Assembly (NCBI RefSeq): GCF_021401245.1
Contig: NZ_JACBFY010000002.1
Location: 1,105,933-1,169,932 of the forward strand
Source of the DNA: Pseudacidovorax sp. NFM-22
GTDB taxonomy: Bacteria > Pseudomonadota > Gammaproteobacteria > Burkholderiales > Burkholderiaceae_C
Length of the DNA stretch: 64,000 nucleotides
Direction of reading: 5' to 3'
Shown piece after piece: positions 53,914 through 64,000 of this stretch. A program made the position numbers and the translations under genes. Positions within the stretch are counted from its first letter, which is position 1, and the number at the start of each line of letters is the position of its first letter. Under the pieces are notes generated by a model that saw only the letters and a program-made list of their open reading frames with translations, had not been told where the DNA came from and searched no databases.

Positions 53914-56568
53914 ATGAATCCCACCTACCAACCGAGTGAAGTCGAGTCCGCCGCCCAGGCCGACTGGACCGCCGCCGATGTCTACCGCGTGACCGAAGTC
54001 GCGGGCAAGAAGAAGTACTACGCCTGCTCCATGCTGCCGTATCCCAGCGGCAAGCTGCACATGGGCCATGTGCGCAACTACACCATCAACGACATGCTGG
54101 CGCGCTACCTGCGCATGAGCGGCTACAACGTGCTCATGCCCATGGGCTGGGACGCCTTCGGCCTGCCGGCCGAGAACGCGGCGCTCAAGAACGGCGTGCC
54201 GCCGGCCAAGTGGACGTACGAGAACATCGCGTACATGAAGGGCCAGCTGCAGGCCATGGGCCTGGCCATCGACTGGAGCCGCGAGGTCGCCACCTGCGAC
54301 CCCAGCTACTACAAGTGGAACCAGTGGCTGTTCCTCAAGATGCTCGAGAAGGGCATCGCCTACCGCAAGACCCAGGTCGTCAACTGGGACCCGGTGGACC
54401 AGACCGTGCTGGCCAACGAGCAGGTGATCGACGGCCGCGGCTGGCGCACCGGCGCCCCGGTCGAGAAGCGCGAGATCCCCGGCTATTACCTCAAGATCAC
54501 CGACTACGCCGAAGAGTTGCTCGACCATGTGCAGCACAAGCTGCCCGGCTGGCCCGAGCGCGTGCGGCTGATGCAGGAGAACTGGATCGGCAAGAGCAGC
54601 GGCGTGCGCTTCGCCTTCACGCACGGCATCCGCGGCGCGGACGGCGCGCCGATCCAGGACGGGCGCATGTACGTCTTCACGACGCGCGCCGACACCATCA
54701 TGGGCGTGACCTTCTGCGCCGTGGCGCCGGAGCATCCGCTGGCCGCCCACGCAGCGGCGTCGAACCCGGAGGTCGCCGCCTTCATCGCCGAATGCAAGGC
54801 CGGCGGCGTGACCGAGGCCGAGCTGGCCACGCAGGAGAAGAAGGGCGTGCCCACGGGCCTCACCGTCACGCACCCGATCACCGACGAGCAGGTGCCCGTC
54901 TGGGTCGGCAACTACGTGCTCATGAGCTACGGCGACGGCGCCGTCATGGGCGTGCCGGCGCACGACGAGCGCGACTTCGCCTTCGCCAACAAGTACGGCA
55001 TCCCGATCGTGCAGGTGGTGCTGGTGGACGACGAGCCGCACTTCGACTTCCACCACTGGCAGGACTGGTACGCCGACAAGGAACGCGGCGTCACCATCAA
55101 CTCCGACAACTTCAGCGGCATGCGCCATCACGAGGCCGTGGACGCCGTGGCGCAGGTGCTGGAAGAAAAGGGCCTGGGCGCCAAGAAGACCACCTGGCGC
55201 CTGCGCGACTGGGGCATCAGCCGCCAGCGCTACTGGGGCACGCCGATCCCGATCATCCACTGCCCCGACTGCGGCCCGGTGCCGGTGCCCGAGCAGGACC
55301 TGCCCGTGGTGCTGCCCACCGACTGCGTGCCCGACGGCAGCGGCAATCCGCTGAACAAGCGCGAGGACTTCCTGGCCTGTACCTGCCCCACCTGCGGCAA
55401 GCCGGCCCGCCGCGAGACGGACACGATGGACACCTTCGTGGACAGCTCGTGGTACTTCATGCGCTACTGCGACCCGGCCAACGATCAGGCCATGGTGGCC
55501 GACGGCGCGCGCTACTGGATGCGTGGCCAGGGCGATGCCGCCGGCGGCAGCGGCATGGACCAGTACATCGGTGGCATCGAGCACGCCATCCTGCACCTGC
55601 TGTACGCGCGCTTCTGGACCAAGGTGATGCGCGATCTGGGCCTGGTGACGATCGACGAGCCCTTCACCCGCCTGCTCACGCAGGGCATGGTGCTCAACCA
55701 CATCTACTACAAGCGCAATGCCAAGGGCGGCAAGGACTACTTCCCGCCCGCCGAGGTCACGCCCACCCTGGACGCCCAGGGCCGCATCACCGGCGGCACC
55801 ACGGCCGACGGCACGGTGGTCGAGTACGGCGGCGTCGGCAAGATGGGCAAGAGCGAGCGCAACGGCGTCGATCCGCAGGAGCTGATCGAGAAGTACGGCG
55901 CCGACACCGCGCGCCTGTACACCATGTTCACCGCCCCGCCCGAGGCCACGCTGGAGTGGAACGACGCGGCGGTGGAAGGCAGCTTCCGCTTCCTGCGCCG
56001 CGTGTGGAACTTCGGCCAGGCGCTGGCCGCGATGCCCGCCGCCGATGGCGCCGCGCCCGGCAAGGCCGCCAAGGCCCTGCGCCGCGAGGTGCACACCGTG
56101 CTGCGCCAGGTCGACTACGACTACCAGCGCATGCAGTACAACACCGTCGTCTCCGGCGCGATGAAGCTGCTCAATGCGCTCGAAGGCTTCAAGGCCGAGG
56201 GCGAGGAAGGCGGCGTGGCTGCGCTGCGCGAGGGCTTCGGCATCCTGCTGCGCGTGCTCTACCCGGTCACGCCGCACCTGACGCACCAGCTGTGGAAGCA
56301 GCTGGGCTATGCCGAGGCGCAGGGCGTGCTGCTCGACGCCCCCTGGCCCGTGGTGGACGAAGGCGCGCTGGCGCAGGACGAGGTCGAACTCATGCTGCAG
56401 ATCAACGGCAAGCTGCGCGGCGCCGTGGTGGTGCCGGCCAGTGCCGACAAGGCCGAGATCGAGGCCCTGGCCGTGGCCAGCGAGGCCTTCACCAAGCATG
56501 CGAACGGCCAGGCCGTGAAGCGCGTGATCGTGGTGCCGGGCCGCCTGGTCAACGTGGTGGTGGCATGA
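53914..56568 (+). CDS. leuS: Leucyl-tRNA synthetase
   Basis: LeuRS charges tRNA-Leu. The 884 residues show the HIGH-type motif [15 protein letters not shown] near residue 39, the editing domain ([16 protein letters not shown] near 250, [10 protein letters not shown]), WYFMRYCDP near 515, and the KMSKS-type motif, here [15 protein letters not shown] near 645 with Gly in place of the middle Ser. The ATG at 53914 ([15 protein letters not shown]) fits the family; an in-frame upstream start has no ribosome site. The stop overlaps lptE by four bases (ATGA). Confidence 0.97.
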   Translation: MNPTYQPSEVESAAQADWTAADVYRVTEVAGKKKYYACSMLPYPSGKLHMGHVRNYTINDMLARYLRMSGYNVLMPMGWDAFGLPAENAALKNGVPPAKWTYENIAYMKGQLQAMGLAIDWSREVATCDPSYYKWNQWLFLKMLEKGIAYRKTQVVNWDPVDQTVLANEQVIDGRGWRTGAPVEKREIPGYYLKITDYAEELLDHVQHKLPGWPERVRLMQENWIGKSSGVRFAFTHGIRGADGAPIQDGRMYVFTTRADTIMGVTFCAVAPEHPLAAHAAASNPEVAAFIAECKAGGVTEAELATQEKKGVPTGLTVTHPITDEQVPVWVGNYVLMSYGDGAVMGVPAHDERDFAFANKYGIPIVQVVLVDDEPHFDFHHWQDWYADKERGVTINSDNFSGMRHHEAVDAVAQVLEEKGLGAKKTTWRLRDWGISRQRYWGTPIPIIHCPDCGPVPVPEQDLPVVLPTDCVPDGSGNPLNKREDFLACTCPTCGKPARRETDTMDTFVDSSWYFMRYCDPANDQAMVADGARYWMRGQGDAAGGSGMDQYIGGIEHAILHLLYARFWTKVMRDLGLVTIDEPFTRLLTQGMVLNHIYYKRNAKGGKDYFPPAEVTPTLDAQGRITGGTTADGTVVEYGGVGKMGKSERNGVDPQELIEKYGADTARLYTMFTAPPEATLEWNDAAVEGSFRFLRRVWNFGQALAAMPAADGAAPGKAAKALRREVHTVLRQVDYDYQRMQYNTVVSGAMKLLNALEGFKAEGEEGGVAALREGFGILLRVLYPVTPHLTHQLWKQLGYAEAQGVLLDAPWPVVDEGALAQDEVELMLQINGKLRGAVVVPASADKAEIEALAVASEAFTKHANGQAVKRVIVVPGRLVNVVVA

Positions 56569-57128
56569 CGACGGGCGCGCGCCTTGCCGGGCGGCCGTCG
56601 GACACGGCGCAGCGCGTCTCGCGCCGTGGCCTGCTGGCGGGCGCGGCCATGCTGCCCGTGGCCGCGCTGCTGGGCGGCTGCGGCTTCCGGCTGCGCGGGG
56701 CCGCGCAGTTTCCCTTCCGCTCCATCGCCGTGACCGGCGTGCCGGGCGTGGCCGCCGAGCTGCGCCGCGCGCTGCGCGGCCAGGGCGACCTGAAGGTGCT
56801 GGCCAACACCGACCCGGTGGCCGAGGCCGAGGCCATCTGTGAGCTCAGCGACGAATCCCGCAACAGCGCCATCCTGTCGACCAATTCCACGGGCCAGGCC
56901 CGCGACCTGTCGATCACGCTGCAGATCAGCTACCGGCTGCGCACCAAGGACGGCCGCGAGCTGATCCCCAAGACCTCGATCACGCTGTCGCGCGACATCA
57001 GCTACAACGAGAACACCGTGCTGGCCAAGGAAGCGGAACAGAACTTCCTGTACCGCGACATGATGCAGGACATGGCCCAGCAGCTGGTGCGCCGCCTGGC
57101 GGCGGCCAAGCCACCCGCCGCGTCCTGA
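56565..57128 (+). CDS. lptE: LPS-assembly lipoprotein LptE
   Basis: LptE plugs the LptD barrel in lipopolysaccharide export. The 187 residues have a twin-arginine-like start ([20 protein letters not shown]) ending in lipobox [11 protein letters not shown] near residue 39, then [20 protein letters not shown] and the conserved [20 protein letters not shown]. It overlaps leuS at its start and is followed 13 bases later by holA, the standard order. Confidence 0.94.
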   Translation: MTTGARLAGRPSDTAQRVSRRGLLAGAAMLPVAALLGGCGFRLRGAAQFPFRSIAVTGVPGVAAELRRALRGQGDLKVLANTDPVAEAEAICELSDESRNSAILSTNSTGQARDLSITLQISYRLRTKDGRELIPKTSITLSRDISYNENTVLAKEAEQNFLYRDMMQDMAQQLVRRLAAAKPPAAS

Positions 57129-57141
57129 GTCCGTCGTCCCG

Positions 57142-58188
57142 ATGCAACTGGCCGCCGCCCAGCTCGACGCGCACCTGGCCAAGGGCCTGCGCACCCTCTA
57201 CACCGTGCACGGCGACGAGCCGCTGCTGGTGCAGGAGGCGGCCGATGCCATCCGCGCCGCCGGCCGCGCGGCCGGCTACACCGAGCGCAGCAGCTTCACC
57301 GTGGCCGGCGCCCACTTCGACTGGAGCAGCGTGCTGGCCGCGGGCGGCTCGCTCAGCCTCTTCGCCGACCGGCAGCTGATCGAGATCCGCATCCCGTCGG
57401 GCAAGCCCGGCAAGGACGGCAGCACCGCCCTGCAGCAGATCGCCGAGGGCGCATCGGCCAGCGACGGCACGCTCACGCTGGTCTTCCTGCCGCGGCTGGA
57501 CAAGATGACCAGGAGCGGCGCCTGGTTCGGCGCCCTGGAGTCGCATGGCGTCACGCTGCAGGTCGACCCGGTGGAGCGCGGCGCGCTGCCGCAGTGGATC
57601 GCCCAGCGCCTGGCGCGTCAGGGCCAGCGCGTGAAGGCCGGCGAGGAAGGCCAGCGCACGCTGCAGTTCTTCGCCGACCGGGTGGAGGGCAACCTGCTCG
57701 CCGCCCACCAGGAGATCCAGAAGCTGGCGCTGCTGCACCCGCCCGGCGAGCTGGGCTGGGAACAGGTCGAGGCCGCCGTCAACAACGTGGCCCGCTACGA
57801 CGTGTTCAAGCTGTCCGACGCGGTGCTCTCGGGCAATGCGACGCGCGTCGCCCGCATGCTCGGTGGCCTGCAGGCCGAGGGCGAGGCGGCGGTGCTGGTG
57901 CATTACACGCTGGCCGAGGACATCCGCGCCCTCAAGCGCGTGCGCGACGCCATGGACGCGGGCCGCCCCCTGCCCATGGCCCTGCGCGAGAACCGCATCT
58001 GGGGCCCGCGCGAGCGCGCCTTCGAACGCGTGCTGCCGCGCCTCACGCCGCGCGCGCTGGCCCGCCTGCTGCGCGCCGCGCATGTCACCGACGGCATCGT
58101 CAAGGGCCTCAAGCAGCCCGACTGGCCCGCCGATCCCTGGCAGGCGCTGCAGCGGCTGGGGCTGATGACGGCGAAGCTGTGCGCGTGA
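57142..58188 (+). CDS. holA: DNA polymerase III subunit delta
   Basis: HolA opens the sliding clamp within the clamp loader. The 348-residue protein has the family opening LYTVHGDEPLLVQEAADAIR near residue 18, LVFLPRLDKMTRSGAWFGAL, and the C-terminal DVFKLSDAVLSGNATRVAR and LRENRIWGPRERAFERVLP. It ends in a four-base GTGA overlap with mtnN. Confidence 0.95.
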   Translation: MQLAAAQLDAHLAKGLRTLYTVHGDEPLLVQEAADAIRAAGRAAGYTERSSFTVAGAHFDWSSVLAAGGSLSLFADRQLIEIRIPSGKPGKDGSTALQQIAEGASASDGTLTLVFLPRLDKMTRSGAWFGALESHGVTLQVDPVERGALPQWIAQRLARQGQRVKAGEEGQRTLQFFADRVEGNLLAAHQEIQKLALLHPPGELGWEQVEAAVNNVARYDVFKLSDAVLSGNATRVARMLGGLQAEGEAAVLVHYTLAEDIRALKRVRDAMDAGRPLPMALRENRIWGPRERAFERVLPRLTPRALARLLRAAHVTDGIVKGLKQPDWPADPWQALQRLGLMTAKLCA

Positions 58189-58952
58189 GCGCCGCAGAAG
58201 ACGCCCCCATCGCCATCGTCGGCGCCATGCACGAGGAGCTGGCGGCCCTGCTTGCCGCCATGCCCGACGAACAGGCCGAGACGGTCGCCGGCCGCCAGTT
58301 CTGGCGTGGCCACCTGGAGGGCCGGCCGGTGGTCGTGGTGCTCTCGCGCATCGGCAAGGTCGCCGCCGCCACCACGGCCGCCGTGCTGCTGGCGCGCTAC
58401 GGCGTGCGGGCCGTGCTCTTCACCGGCGTGGCCGGCGGCCTGGGCGACGGCGTGGCGGTGGGCGACGTGGTGGTGGCGCGCGAGCTGCTGCAGCACGACA
58501 TGGACGCCTCGCCGCTCTTTCCGCGCCACGAGGTGCCACTGACCGGCATCGCCCGCTTTCCCGCCAACGCCGCGCTGGCCGACGCCCTGGCCGCCGCAGC
58601 GCAGGAGGTGTTGGCCGCGCTGCCCACGCACCTGCCGGCCGAGGTGCAGGCCGAGTTCGCGCTGACGCAGGCGCGGCTGCACCGCGGCCTGATCGTGAGC
58701 GGCGACCGCTTCGTCGCCACAGCGGCCGAAAGTGCCGCGTTGCGCGCCGCGCTGCCCGACGCGCTGGCCGTGGAAATGGAAGGCGCCGCCGTGGCCCAGG
58801 TCTGCCACGACTGGGGCGTGCCCTTCGCGGCCGTGCGCACCATCTCCGACCGGGCCGACGACGCGGCCCACGCGGACTTCGGCCGCTTCGTCGCACGCGT
58901 CGCCAGCCCCTTCAGCGCGGCCATCGTGCGGCGGGCGCTCGCCAGGCTCTGA
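58185..58952 (+). CDS. mtnN: 5'-methylthioadenosine/S-adenosylhomocysteine nucleosidase
   Basis: MtnN cleaves methylthioadenosine and S-adenosylhomocysteine, feeding the methionine salvage and activated-methyl cycles. The 255-residue protein has the PNP-fold segments [18 protein letters not shown] near residue 9, [20 protein letters not shown] near 53, [19 protein letters not shown] near 80, [18 protein letters not shown] near 170, and the catalytic region [18 protein letters not shown] near 194. Length is slightly above the usual 230. It starts at GTG 58185 inside the holA end. Confidence 0.93.
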   Translation: MSAAEDAPIAIVGAMHEELAALLAAMPDEQAETVAGRQFWRGHLEGRPVVVVLSRIGKVAAATTAAVLLARYGVRAVLFTGVAGGLGDGVAVGDVVVARELLQHDMDASPLFPRHEVPLTGIARFPANAALADALAAAAQEVLAALPTHLPAEVQAEFALTQARLHRGLIVSGDRFVATAAESAALRAALPDALAVEMEGAAVAQVCHDWGVPFAAVRTISDRADDAAHADFGRFVARVASPFSAAIVRRALARL

Positions 58953-59163
58953 CCGCGCCGGACGGACGCGGCTCAGCGGCCGTCCTACACCGAGGAAAGA
59001 CGCGTTCCGCTTGGCCACGGCCTCGCGACCGATAGGCTGCATTCGAGTGGACGGCTTGCATGTCCCGGCCCTGCTGGCACCGCGGGGGTCGGGCGGCTTC
59101 CGTCCGCTCCTTCTTTCCGCACCTCCGCGCTCGTCTTCCCTTTCCGTCGAAGGAACCGGCACC

Positions 59164-60075
59164 ATGCCCCGCTTCTCGCCCTCCACTCCCTCGCCCCGTC
59201 CGCTGCGCCGCGCCGGCGTGCCCCTGGCCCTGGCGGCCGGCTCCGTGTTGCTGCCCCTGTCCGCCCTGGCCCAGCAGCAGACGGCGACGATGGCCACCGA
59301 TCCGGCCCTGCGCCCGACGGTCTCGCCCGCGCTGGACCGCATCAGCCTGTCGGTTGGTGCCTTCTATGCCGAGCCCAAGGTCAGCGCGACCGTGGGCAAT
59401 TCCTTCGCTTCCTTCAATACCGGCGACGTGACCGCCGACCGCAAGGCGCTGCCGCGCATCGCCGGCGAGATCCTGCTGGGCGACAACCACGGCATCTCCT
59501 TCGAGGCCTTCCGCTACAGCCAGAACTACGCCAACGCCGGCACCGCGGGCTACACCAGTGGCCCCTTCGGCGTCACCGGCACGGCCGGCCCGAACCTGAA
59601 CTTCGACCTGGACGTGGCCCGCCTGGGCTACCGCTACTGGTTCGGCTCGGGCAACACGGTGTTCGGCATCGGCGCCGGCATCGGCTACTACAAGGTCAAG
59701 CTGGAGACCAACGCCTTCGCGGCCGCCAGCGCCAACCTGCCGGGCCTGGGCTTCTACGGCAGCAATGGCAACTACAGCCGCCAGGACAGCGACGACGCCG
59801 TGGCGCCGATGCTGGAAGTGGGTGTGCGCCATGCCATCTCGCCCGACCTGCGCCTGTTCTTCGATGCCTCGGGCATCCGCAAGGGCGGCAGCAGCGGTGT
59901 GCACGGCAGCATCTACAACGCGCAGCTGGGTGCGGAATGGTTCCCGTGGCGCAACGTGGGCGTGTCGCTGGCCTATGCCGTCACCGACGTGGACCTGAAG
60001 CGCGACGACCCCGGCCTGCAGGGGCTGCGCATCAAGTTCCAGGGCCCGGTCGCGGCGGTCAAGGCCCGCTTCTGA
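59164..60075 (+). CDS. Outer-membrane beta-barrel protein (OmpW-like)
   Basis: A 303-residue protein with a cleavable signal peptide (residues 1-37, ending LPLSALAQ) and alternating amphipathic strands ending in aromatic residues, closing with VAAVKARF, the terminal Phe typical of outer-membrane barrels. Segments such as [15 protein letters not shown] and [19 protein letters not shown] resemble OmpW-type porins. The ATG at 59164 follows GAAGGAA. The upstream gap (58953-59163) shows no gene. Substrate and regulation are not evident. Confidence 0.8.
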   Translation: MPRFSPSTPSPRPLRRAGVPLALAAGSVLLPLSALAQQQTATMATDPALRPTVSPALDRISLSVGAFYAEPKVSATVGNSFASFNTGDVTADRKALPRIAGEILLGDNHGISFEAFRYSQNYANAGTAGYTSGPFGVTGTAGPNLNFDLDVARLGYRYWFGSGNTVFGIGAGIGYYKVKLETNAFAAASANLPGLGFYGSNGNYSRQDSDDAVAPMLEVGVRHAISPDLRLFFDASGIRKGGSSGVHGSIYNAQLGAEWFPWRNVGVSLAYAVTDVDLKRDDPGLQGLRIKFQGPVAAVKARF

Positions 60076-60081
60076 TCGGGC

Positions 60082-60110
60082 GCGGCGGCGGCTCCACAAG
60101 GCGCCGCCGC
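60082..60110. terminator. Convergent terminator hairpin after the OmpW-like gene
   Basis: GCGGCGGCG and CGCCGCCGC form a nine-base stem around an eleven-base loop, followed by CTTT. It lies between the barrel gene and the luciferase-like gene, which converge, so it may serve both. Confidence 0.72.
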
Positions 60111-60125
60111 CTTTCGCGGTCTGCC

Positions 60126-61139
<1,014 letters not shown>

Positions 61140-61334
61140 GGCGCCGATCATGAACCGATCGGATTGATCCTGCCGGCGTGGGCCCTTGCGCGTCGGAGGC
61201 CGGCCCACCGGCCCCGCCGTGGGGGCTTGGCACGGCTTCTTACAATCTGCCGTTTTTCGCCATAGCAAGCTGTGCGTCCCTGTGGGGAAAGCGCTGCCAG
61301 CCAGCCCTTTCATTCCTGCCCCAGGAGCATCTGC

Positions 61335-63581
61335 ATGCCTGCTTGCCGCCGGTCGCGCTCGGCCGTCCCTTCTTCTTCCTGCTTCTCCCCGCGTCTCCCG
61401 CTGCGCCCGCTGGCCCTGGCCGTGTTCGCGCTGGGTGCGTTGCCGGCCTGGTCGCAGACGACCGCGGAGACCGCGGAACCGGCCGCCGAAGCCGCCGAGG
61501 CACCTGCGGCGCGGCGTTCGGCGCAGAAGTCGCTGGACGCGGTCACGGTGCAGGGCGCACGTGAAAGCGCCACCACCCGCCTGCCGCTGACGGCGCGCGA
61601 GACGCCGCAGTCCGTCACCAGCGTCACGCGCGAGCAGATCGAGCGCCAGTCGCTCACCAGCATCGACGCCGTGCTGCGCAACGTGAACGGCGTGGCCGTG
61701 AGCTTCTATGACACGCAGCGGCCGCTGTACTTTGCGCGCGGCTTCCAGATCACCGACTTCCAGATCGACGGCCTGCCCAGCTACAGCAGCACCACCAACC
61801 AGGAGTTCGACACCGCGCTGTACGAGCGCATCGACGTCGTGCGCGGTGCCAACGGCATCCTGACCGGCGTGGGCACGCCTTCGGCCACGGTGAGCCTGAC
61901 GCGCAAGCGGCCGCAACGGCAGTTCGCCGGCTCGGTGTCGCTGTCGGCCGGCTCGTGGGACTTCAAGCGCGCCGAGCTGGACCTGAACGTGCCGCTCAAC
62001 GCCGACGGCAGCGTGCGCAGCCGCTTCGTCATCGCGCCGCAGAAGAAGGATTCCTTCCGCGATCGCTACTCGGAAGACAAGAACGCCATGCTGGCCGTGG
62101 TCGAGGCCGACCTGGGCAGCAGCACGGTTGCCTCCATCGGCTACCAGCGGCAGAAGAACGACCCCAAGGCGCCCATCTGGGGGACGATCCCCCGCTTTGC
62201 CACGGACGGCGGCAAGATCGACCTGCCGGTCTCCACCAGCTTCTCGCCATCGTGGACGCGCTGGAGCCGCGAGTCCGAGACGCTGTATGCCAACCTGGAG
62301 CACCAGTTCAACGACGACTGGAGCCTGCGCGCGAGCATCGCCCGCACCGAGGGCGAAACCTTCAGCCTGCGCACCTATGGTTACGGACGCACCACCTTGT
62401 CGGCGCCCTTCATCAACCGCCTGACCGGCGCTGGCATCACGCTGTACGGCGCCGTGGGCGGCGGCACCGAGACGCAGAACGCCATCGACACCTACCTGTC
62501 GGGCAAGCTGCACATCGGCGGCCGCACGCACGATGTGGTGCTGGGCATTGCCGACTACCACACGGTGACACGCACCGATGGCTACACCTCGCTGTCGAGC
62601 TGGCGCTACGACATTCCCAACATCTATGCCTGGAATGGCTATGCGCCGCAGCCCTACTACCGCAAGACGGGCGCCTGGAACGAGCAGACCACCGACCAGA
62701 CCGGCCTGTATGCCTCGGGCCGCTGGCGGCTGACCGATGCGCTGTCGCTGATGACCGGCGTGCGCCTGACGAACTGGGAGCGGGCGACGAGCAGCTTCAA
62801 CACCGCGGGCCAGTACGTCAGCACCACCGGCGTGCAGAAGGTGGAGCGCAAGAGCACGCCCTTCGTGGGCCTGATGTACGACGTGACGCCTGATGCGTCC
62901 ATCTACGCGAGCTACGGCCGCATCTTCAATCCGCAGAACTACCGCGACGCCAACAACAACCCGCTGGCGCCGGTGACGGGCAGCAATGCCGAGCTCGGCA
63001 TCAAGGGCAACCTGCTGGACGGGCGCCTGACGGGCAGCTTCGCCCTCTACGAGACCAAGCAGGACAACTTCGGCGTGCGCGACACGAGCGTGCCGGCCGG
63101 AACGCTGCCCGATGGCGGCTCGGCCTACCGCGCGGTCGACGGCACGCGCTCGTACGGCTTCGAGGCCGAGCTGGCCGGCTTCGTGACGCCGCGCTGGCGC
63201 GTGAGTGCGGGCCTGACGCGCACGAAGGTGGAGCGCAACGCGAGCGACCTGATCTACGCCAACTTCCCGGAATATCTGCTGCAGTTGTCGACGGATTACC
63301 AGCTGAGCGGGGCGCTGGCGCCACTGTCGGTGGGCGGTGGGCTGCAGTGGCAGACCAAGATCGAGGGCTTCAACATCCCGCACCCGATCCTGGGCACGGT
63401 GACGGTGACCGATCCGCCGGTGGCGGTGCTGAACCTGCGGGCGACGTGGAAGTTCAACGAGCGGCTGAGCGCGACGCTGAACATCAACAACGCGACGAAC
63501 AAGAAGTACTGGGCCAACCTGGACTACGCCAACTATGCAGATCCGCGCAACATCATGCTGACCTTGCGGGCGAAGTTCTGA
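61335..63581 (+). CDS. TonB-dependent siderophore receptor (FhuE/FpvA type)
   Basis: A 748-residue outer-membrane receptor. A signal peptide ends near residue 41 (GALPAWSQ), then a TonB-box-like LDAVTVQGARES near 70, the plug domain (RETPQSVTSVTREQIERQS, FARGFQITDFQIDGLPSYSS), and a 22-strand barrel ending NIMLTLRAKF with terminal Phe. There is no N-terminal signalling domain, so it is a transporter and not a FecA-type signaller. The ATG at 61335 has AGGAG at 61323-61327. TACAAT at 61241 may be a -10 box; no clear Fur box was seen. It should be powered by TonB with ExbB/ExbD. Confidence 0.93.
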   Translation: MPACRRSRSAVPSSSCFSPRLPLRPLALAVFALGALPAWSQTTAETAEPAAEAAEAPAARRSAQKSLDAVTVQGARESATTRLPLTARETPQSVTSVTREQIERQSLTSIDAVLRNVNGVAVSFYDTQRPLYFARGFQITDFQIDGLPSYSSTTNQEFDTALYERIDVVRGANGILTGVGTPSATVSLTRKRPQRQFAGSVSLSAGSWDFKRAELDLNVPLNADGSVRSRFVIAPQKKDSFRDRYSEDKNAMLAVVEADLGSSTVASIGYQRQKNDPKAPIWGTIPRFATDGGKIDLPVSTSFSPSWTRWSRESETLYANLEHQFNDDWSLRASIARTEGETFSLRTYGYGRTTLSAPFINRLTGAGITLYGAVGGGTETQNAIDTYLSGKLHIGGRTHDVVLGIADYHTVTRTDGYTSLSSWRYDIPNIYAWNGYAPQPYYRKTGAWNEQTTDQTGLYASGRWRLTDALSLMTGVRLTNWERATSSFNTAGQYVSTTGVQKVERKSTPFVGLMYDVTPDASIYASYGRIFNPQNYRDANNNPLAPVTGSNAELGIKGNLLDGRLTGSFALYETKQDNFGVRDTSVPAGTLPDGGSAYRAVDGTRSYGFEAELAGFVTPRWRVSAGLTRTKVERNASDLIYANFPEYLLQLSTDYQLSGALAPLSVGGGLQWQTKIEGFNIPHPILGTVTVTDPPVAVLNLRATWKFNERLSATLNINNATNKKYWANLDYANYADPRNIMLTLRAKF

Positions 63582-63603
63582 GGGCTTGTTGGGGCCGAGT
63601 TGT

Positions 63604-63654
63604 TGAGCCCTGAGCCCTGAGCCCTGAGCCCTTGAACTCCGGGCTCAGGGGCTC
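63604..63654 (+). terminator. TGAGCCC tandem repeat and hairpin after the receptor gene
   Basis: Four tandem TGAGCCC heptamers (63604-63631) pair with GGGCTCAGGGGCTC (63641-63654) around the loop TTGAACTCC, with one bulged base. The hairpin begins 37 bases after the receptor stop and may terminate its transcript. Confidence 0.65.
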
Positions 63655-63663
63655 TCTCTGTTC

Positions 63664-63719
63664 TGTGCCTTGTGCCTTGTGCCTTGTGCCTTGTGCCTTG
63701 TGCCTTGTGCCTTGTGCCT
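63664..63719 (+). repeat. TGTGCCT heptamer microsatellite, eight perfect copies
   Basis: Eight exact tandem heptamers in non-coding DNA between the receptor terminator and family A copy A3. Copy number is probably variable. No gene is seen between 63582 and the window end. Confidence 0.95.
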
Positions 63720-63754
63720 GCGCGCTGCGCAAGTGCAAGTGCCCGGTGGTCCGC

Positions 63755-63997
63755 CCCTGGTGCCGGTGAGGGCGTGGCGGCGCTTCAGTGGGGCGGTCGG
63801 CGCTGCGCGCCGACTTCCCTGCGGTGCTCGGGCAGACGGGCCGCGGCATAACTCGCTACGCGCTTCGCGCTGCGCTCAGACAAACGCCGCGAGTCAGTTC
63901 ACGAAGCGGGCCTGTCCTTCGGCAGGCCCGCAGCCCGTCCGCCCTGCGCTCCTCGGCGCCCCACAGGCGCGCCGCCACGCCCTCACCGGCACCAGGG
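63755..63997 (+). repeat. Family A structured repeat, copy A3 (perfect 29-base terminal inverted repeats)
   Basis: Ends 63755-63783 and 63969-63997 are perfect reverse complements. Inside are GTCGGCGC-TGC-GCGCCGAC (63796-63814), the helix GCGGCAT/ACGCCGC, and the loop hairpin 63906-63931 with arms GCGGGCCTG and CAGGCCCGC. It has the same orientation as A1 and is the cleanest example of the family. The last three bases of the window lie outside it. Confidence 0.85.
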
Positions 63998-64000
63998 CCT

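Noticed and set aside
61140..61334. Fur box before the TonB receptor
   Set aside because: No sequence close to the GATAATGATAATC-type consensus was found in the divergent region.
63664..63719. Repeat tract considered as a CRISPR array or origin iterons
   Set aside because: Seven-base units are contiguous, and there is no replication gene or AT-rich region next to them.
63755..63997. Family A copy considered as an insertion sequence
   Set aside because: It is 243 bases with no transposase frame, and its ends are not shared with the other copies.

Overview
The window is very G+C-rich, its genes are closely packed, and its gene content points to a betaproteobacterium of the order Burkholderiales, most likely Comamonadaceae. 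The evidence is the fur/bamE/dapB/exbBD and leuS/lptE/holA neighbourhood, the hpf-ptsN-hprK set, a metH encoded as a separate first domain, and a hut locus using the HutF/HutG branch. No rRNA, tRNA, CRISPR array or transposase gene was seen.

Layout. 1-1458: recQ, cut by the left edge. 1655-4450: a three-gene ABC importer (periplasmic protein, permease, ATPase) behind two HutC-like operators. 4451-5481: a non-coding kilobase made almost wholly of repeat elements. 5482-18183: histidine catabolism, with hutC, hutH, hutU, an IclR-family regulator, a second and ATPase-less amino acid importer, hutD, hutI, hutF, hutG and an FAD-linked 2-hydroxyacid dehydrogenase. 18204-19975: an AAA ATPase plus DUF4276 pair that resembles two-gene phage-defence cassettes. 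20116-22881: a sensor kinase and NarL-type regulator with a small upstream remnant. 23043-32987: recC-recB-recD. 33052-43636: metH (first domain), corA, a UvrD-like helicase, hpf, ptsN, hprK, fur, bamE, dapB, exbB, exbD. 43658-53707: a seven-gene glycogen operon (glgB, a Zeta-toxin-like fragment, a small partner, glgX, glgC, glgA, glgP). 53914-58952: leuS, lptE, holA, mtnN. 59164-63581: an outer-membrane barrel, a luciferase-like oxidoreductase and a TonB-dependent siderophore receptor. 63582-64000: another repeat cluster.

How the genes work together. HutC probably represses hutH onward and, judging from matching palindromes, also the first ABC importer, so uptake and breakdown of histidine or urocanate would share one signal. 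The pathway runs histidine, urocanate, imidazolone propionate, formiminoglutamate, formylglutamate, glutamate through HutH, HutU, HutI, HutF and HutG. The glg genes form a complete synthesis, branching, debranching and phosphorolysis set.

The most unusual content is non-coding. Family A is three elements of about 240-250 bp. Each has its own long terminal inverted repeat around a shared core, and two helices in that core keep pairing while their sequences change. Family B is four elements. Each begins within about ten bases after a stop codon, in the same orientation as that gene, and contains a helix with compensatory changes. Family C is two elements with 30-40-base inverted arms. In addition there are hexamer and heptamer microsatellites, one of them inside the recC coding sequence. 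These look like structured extragenic elements at gene ends and are the best candidates for something not yet described. Nothing here was checked against a database; all family assignments rest on recognised motifs.
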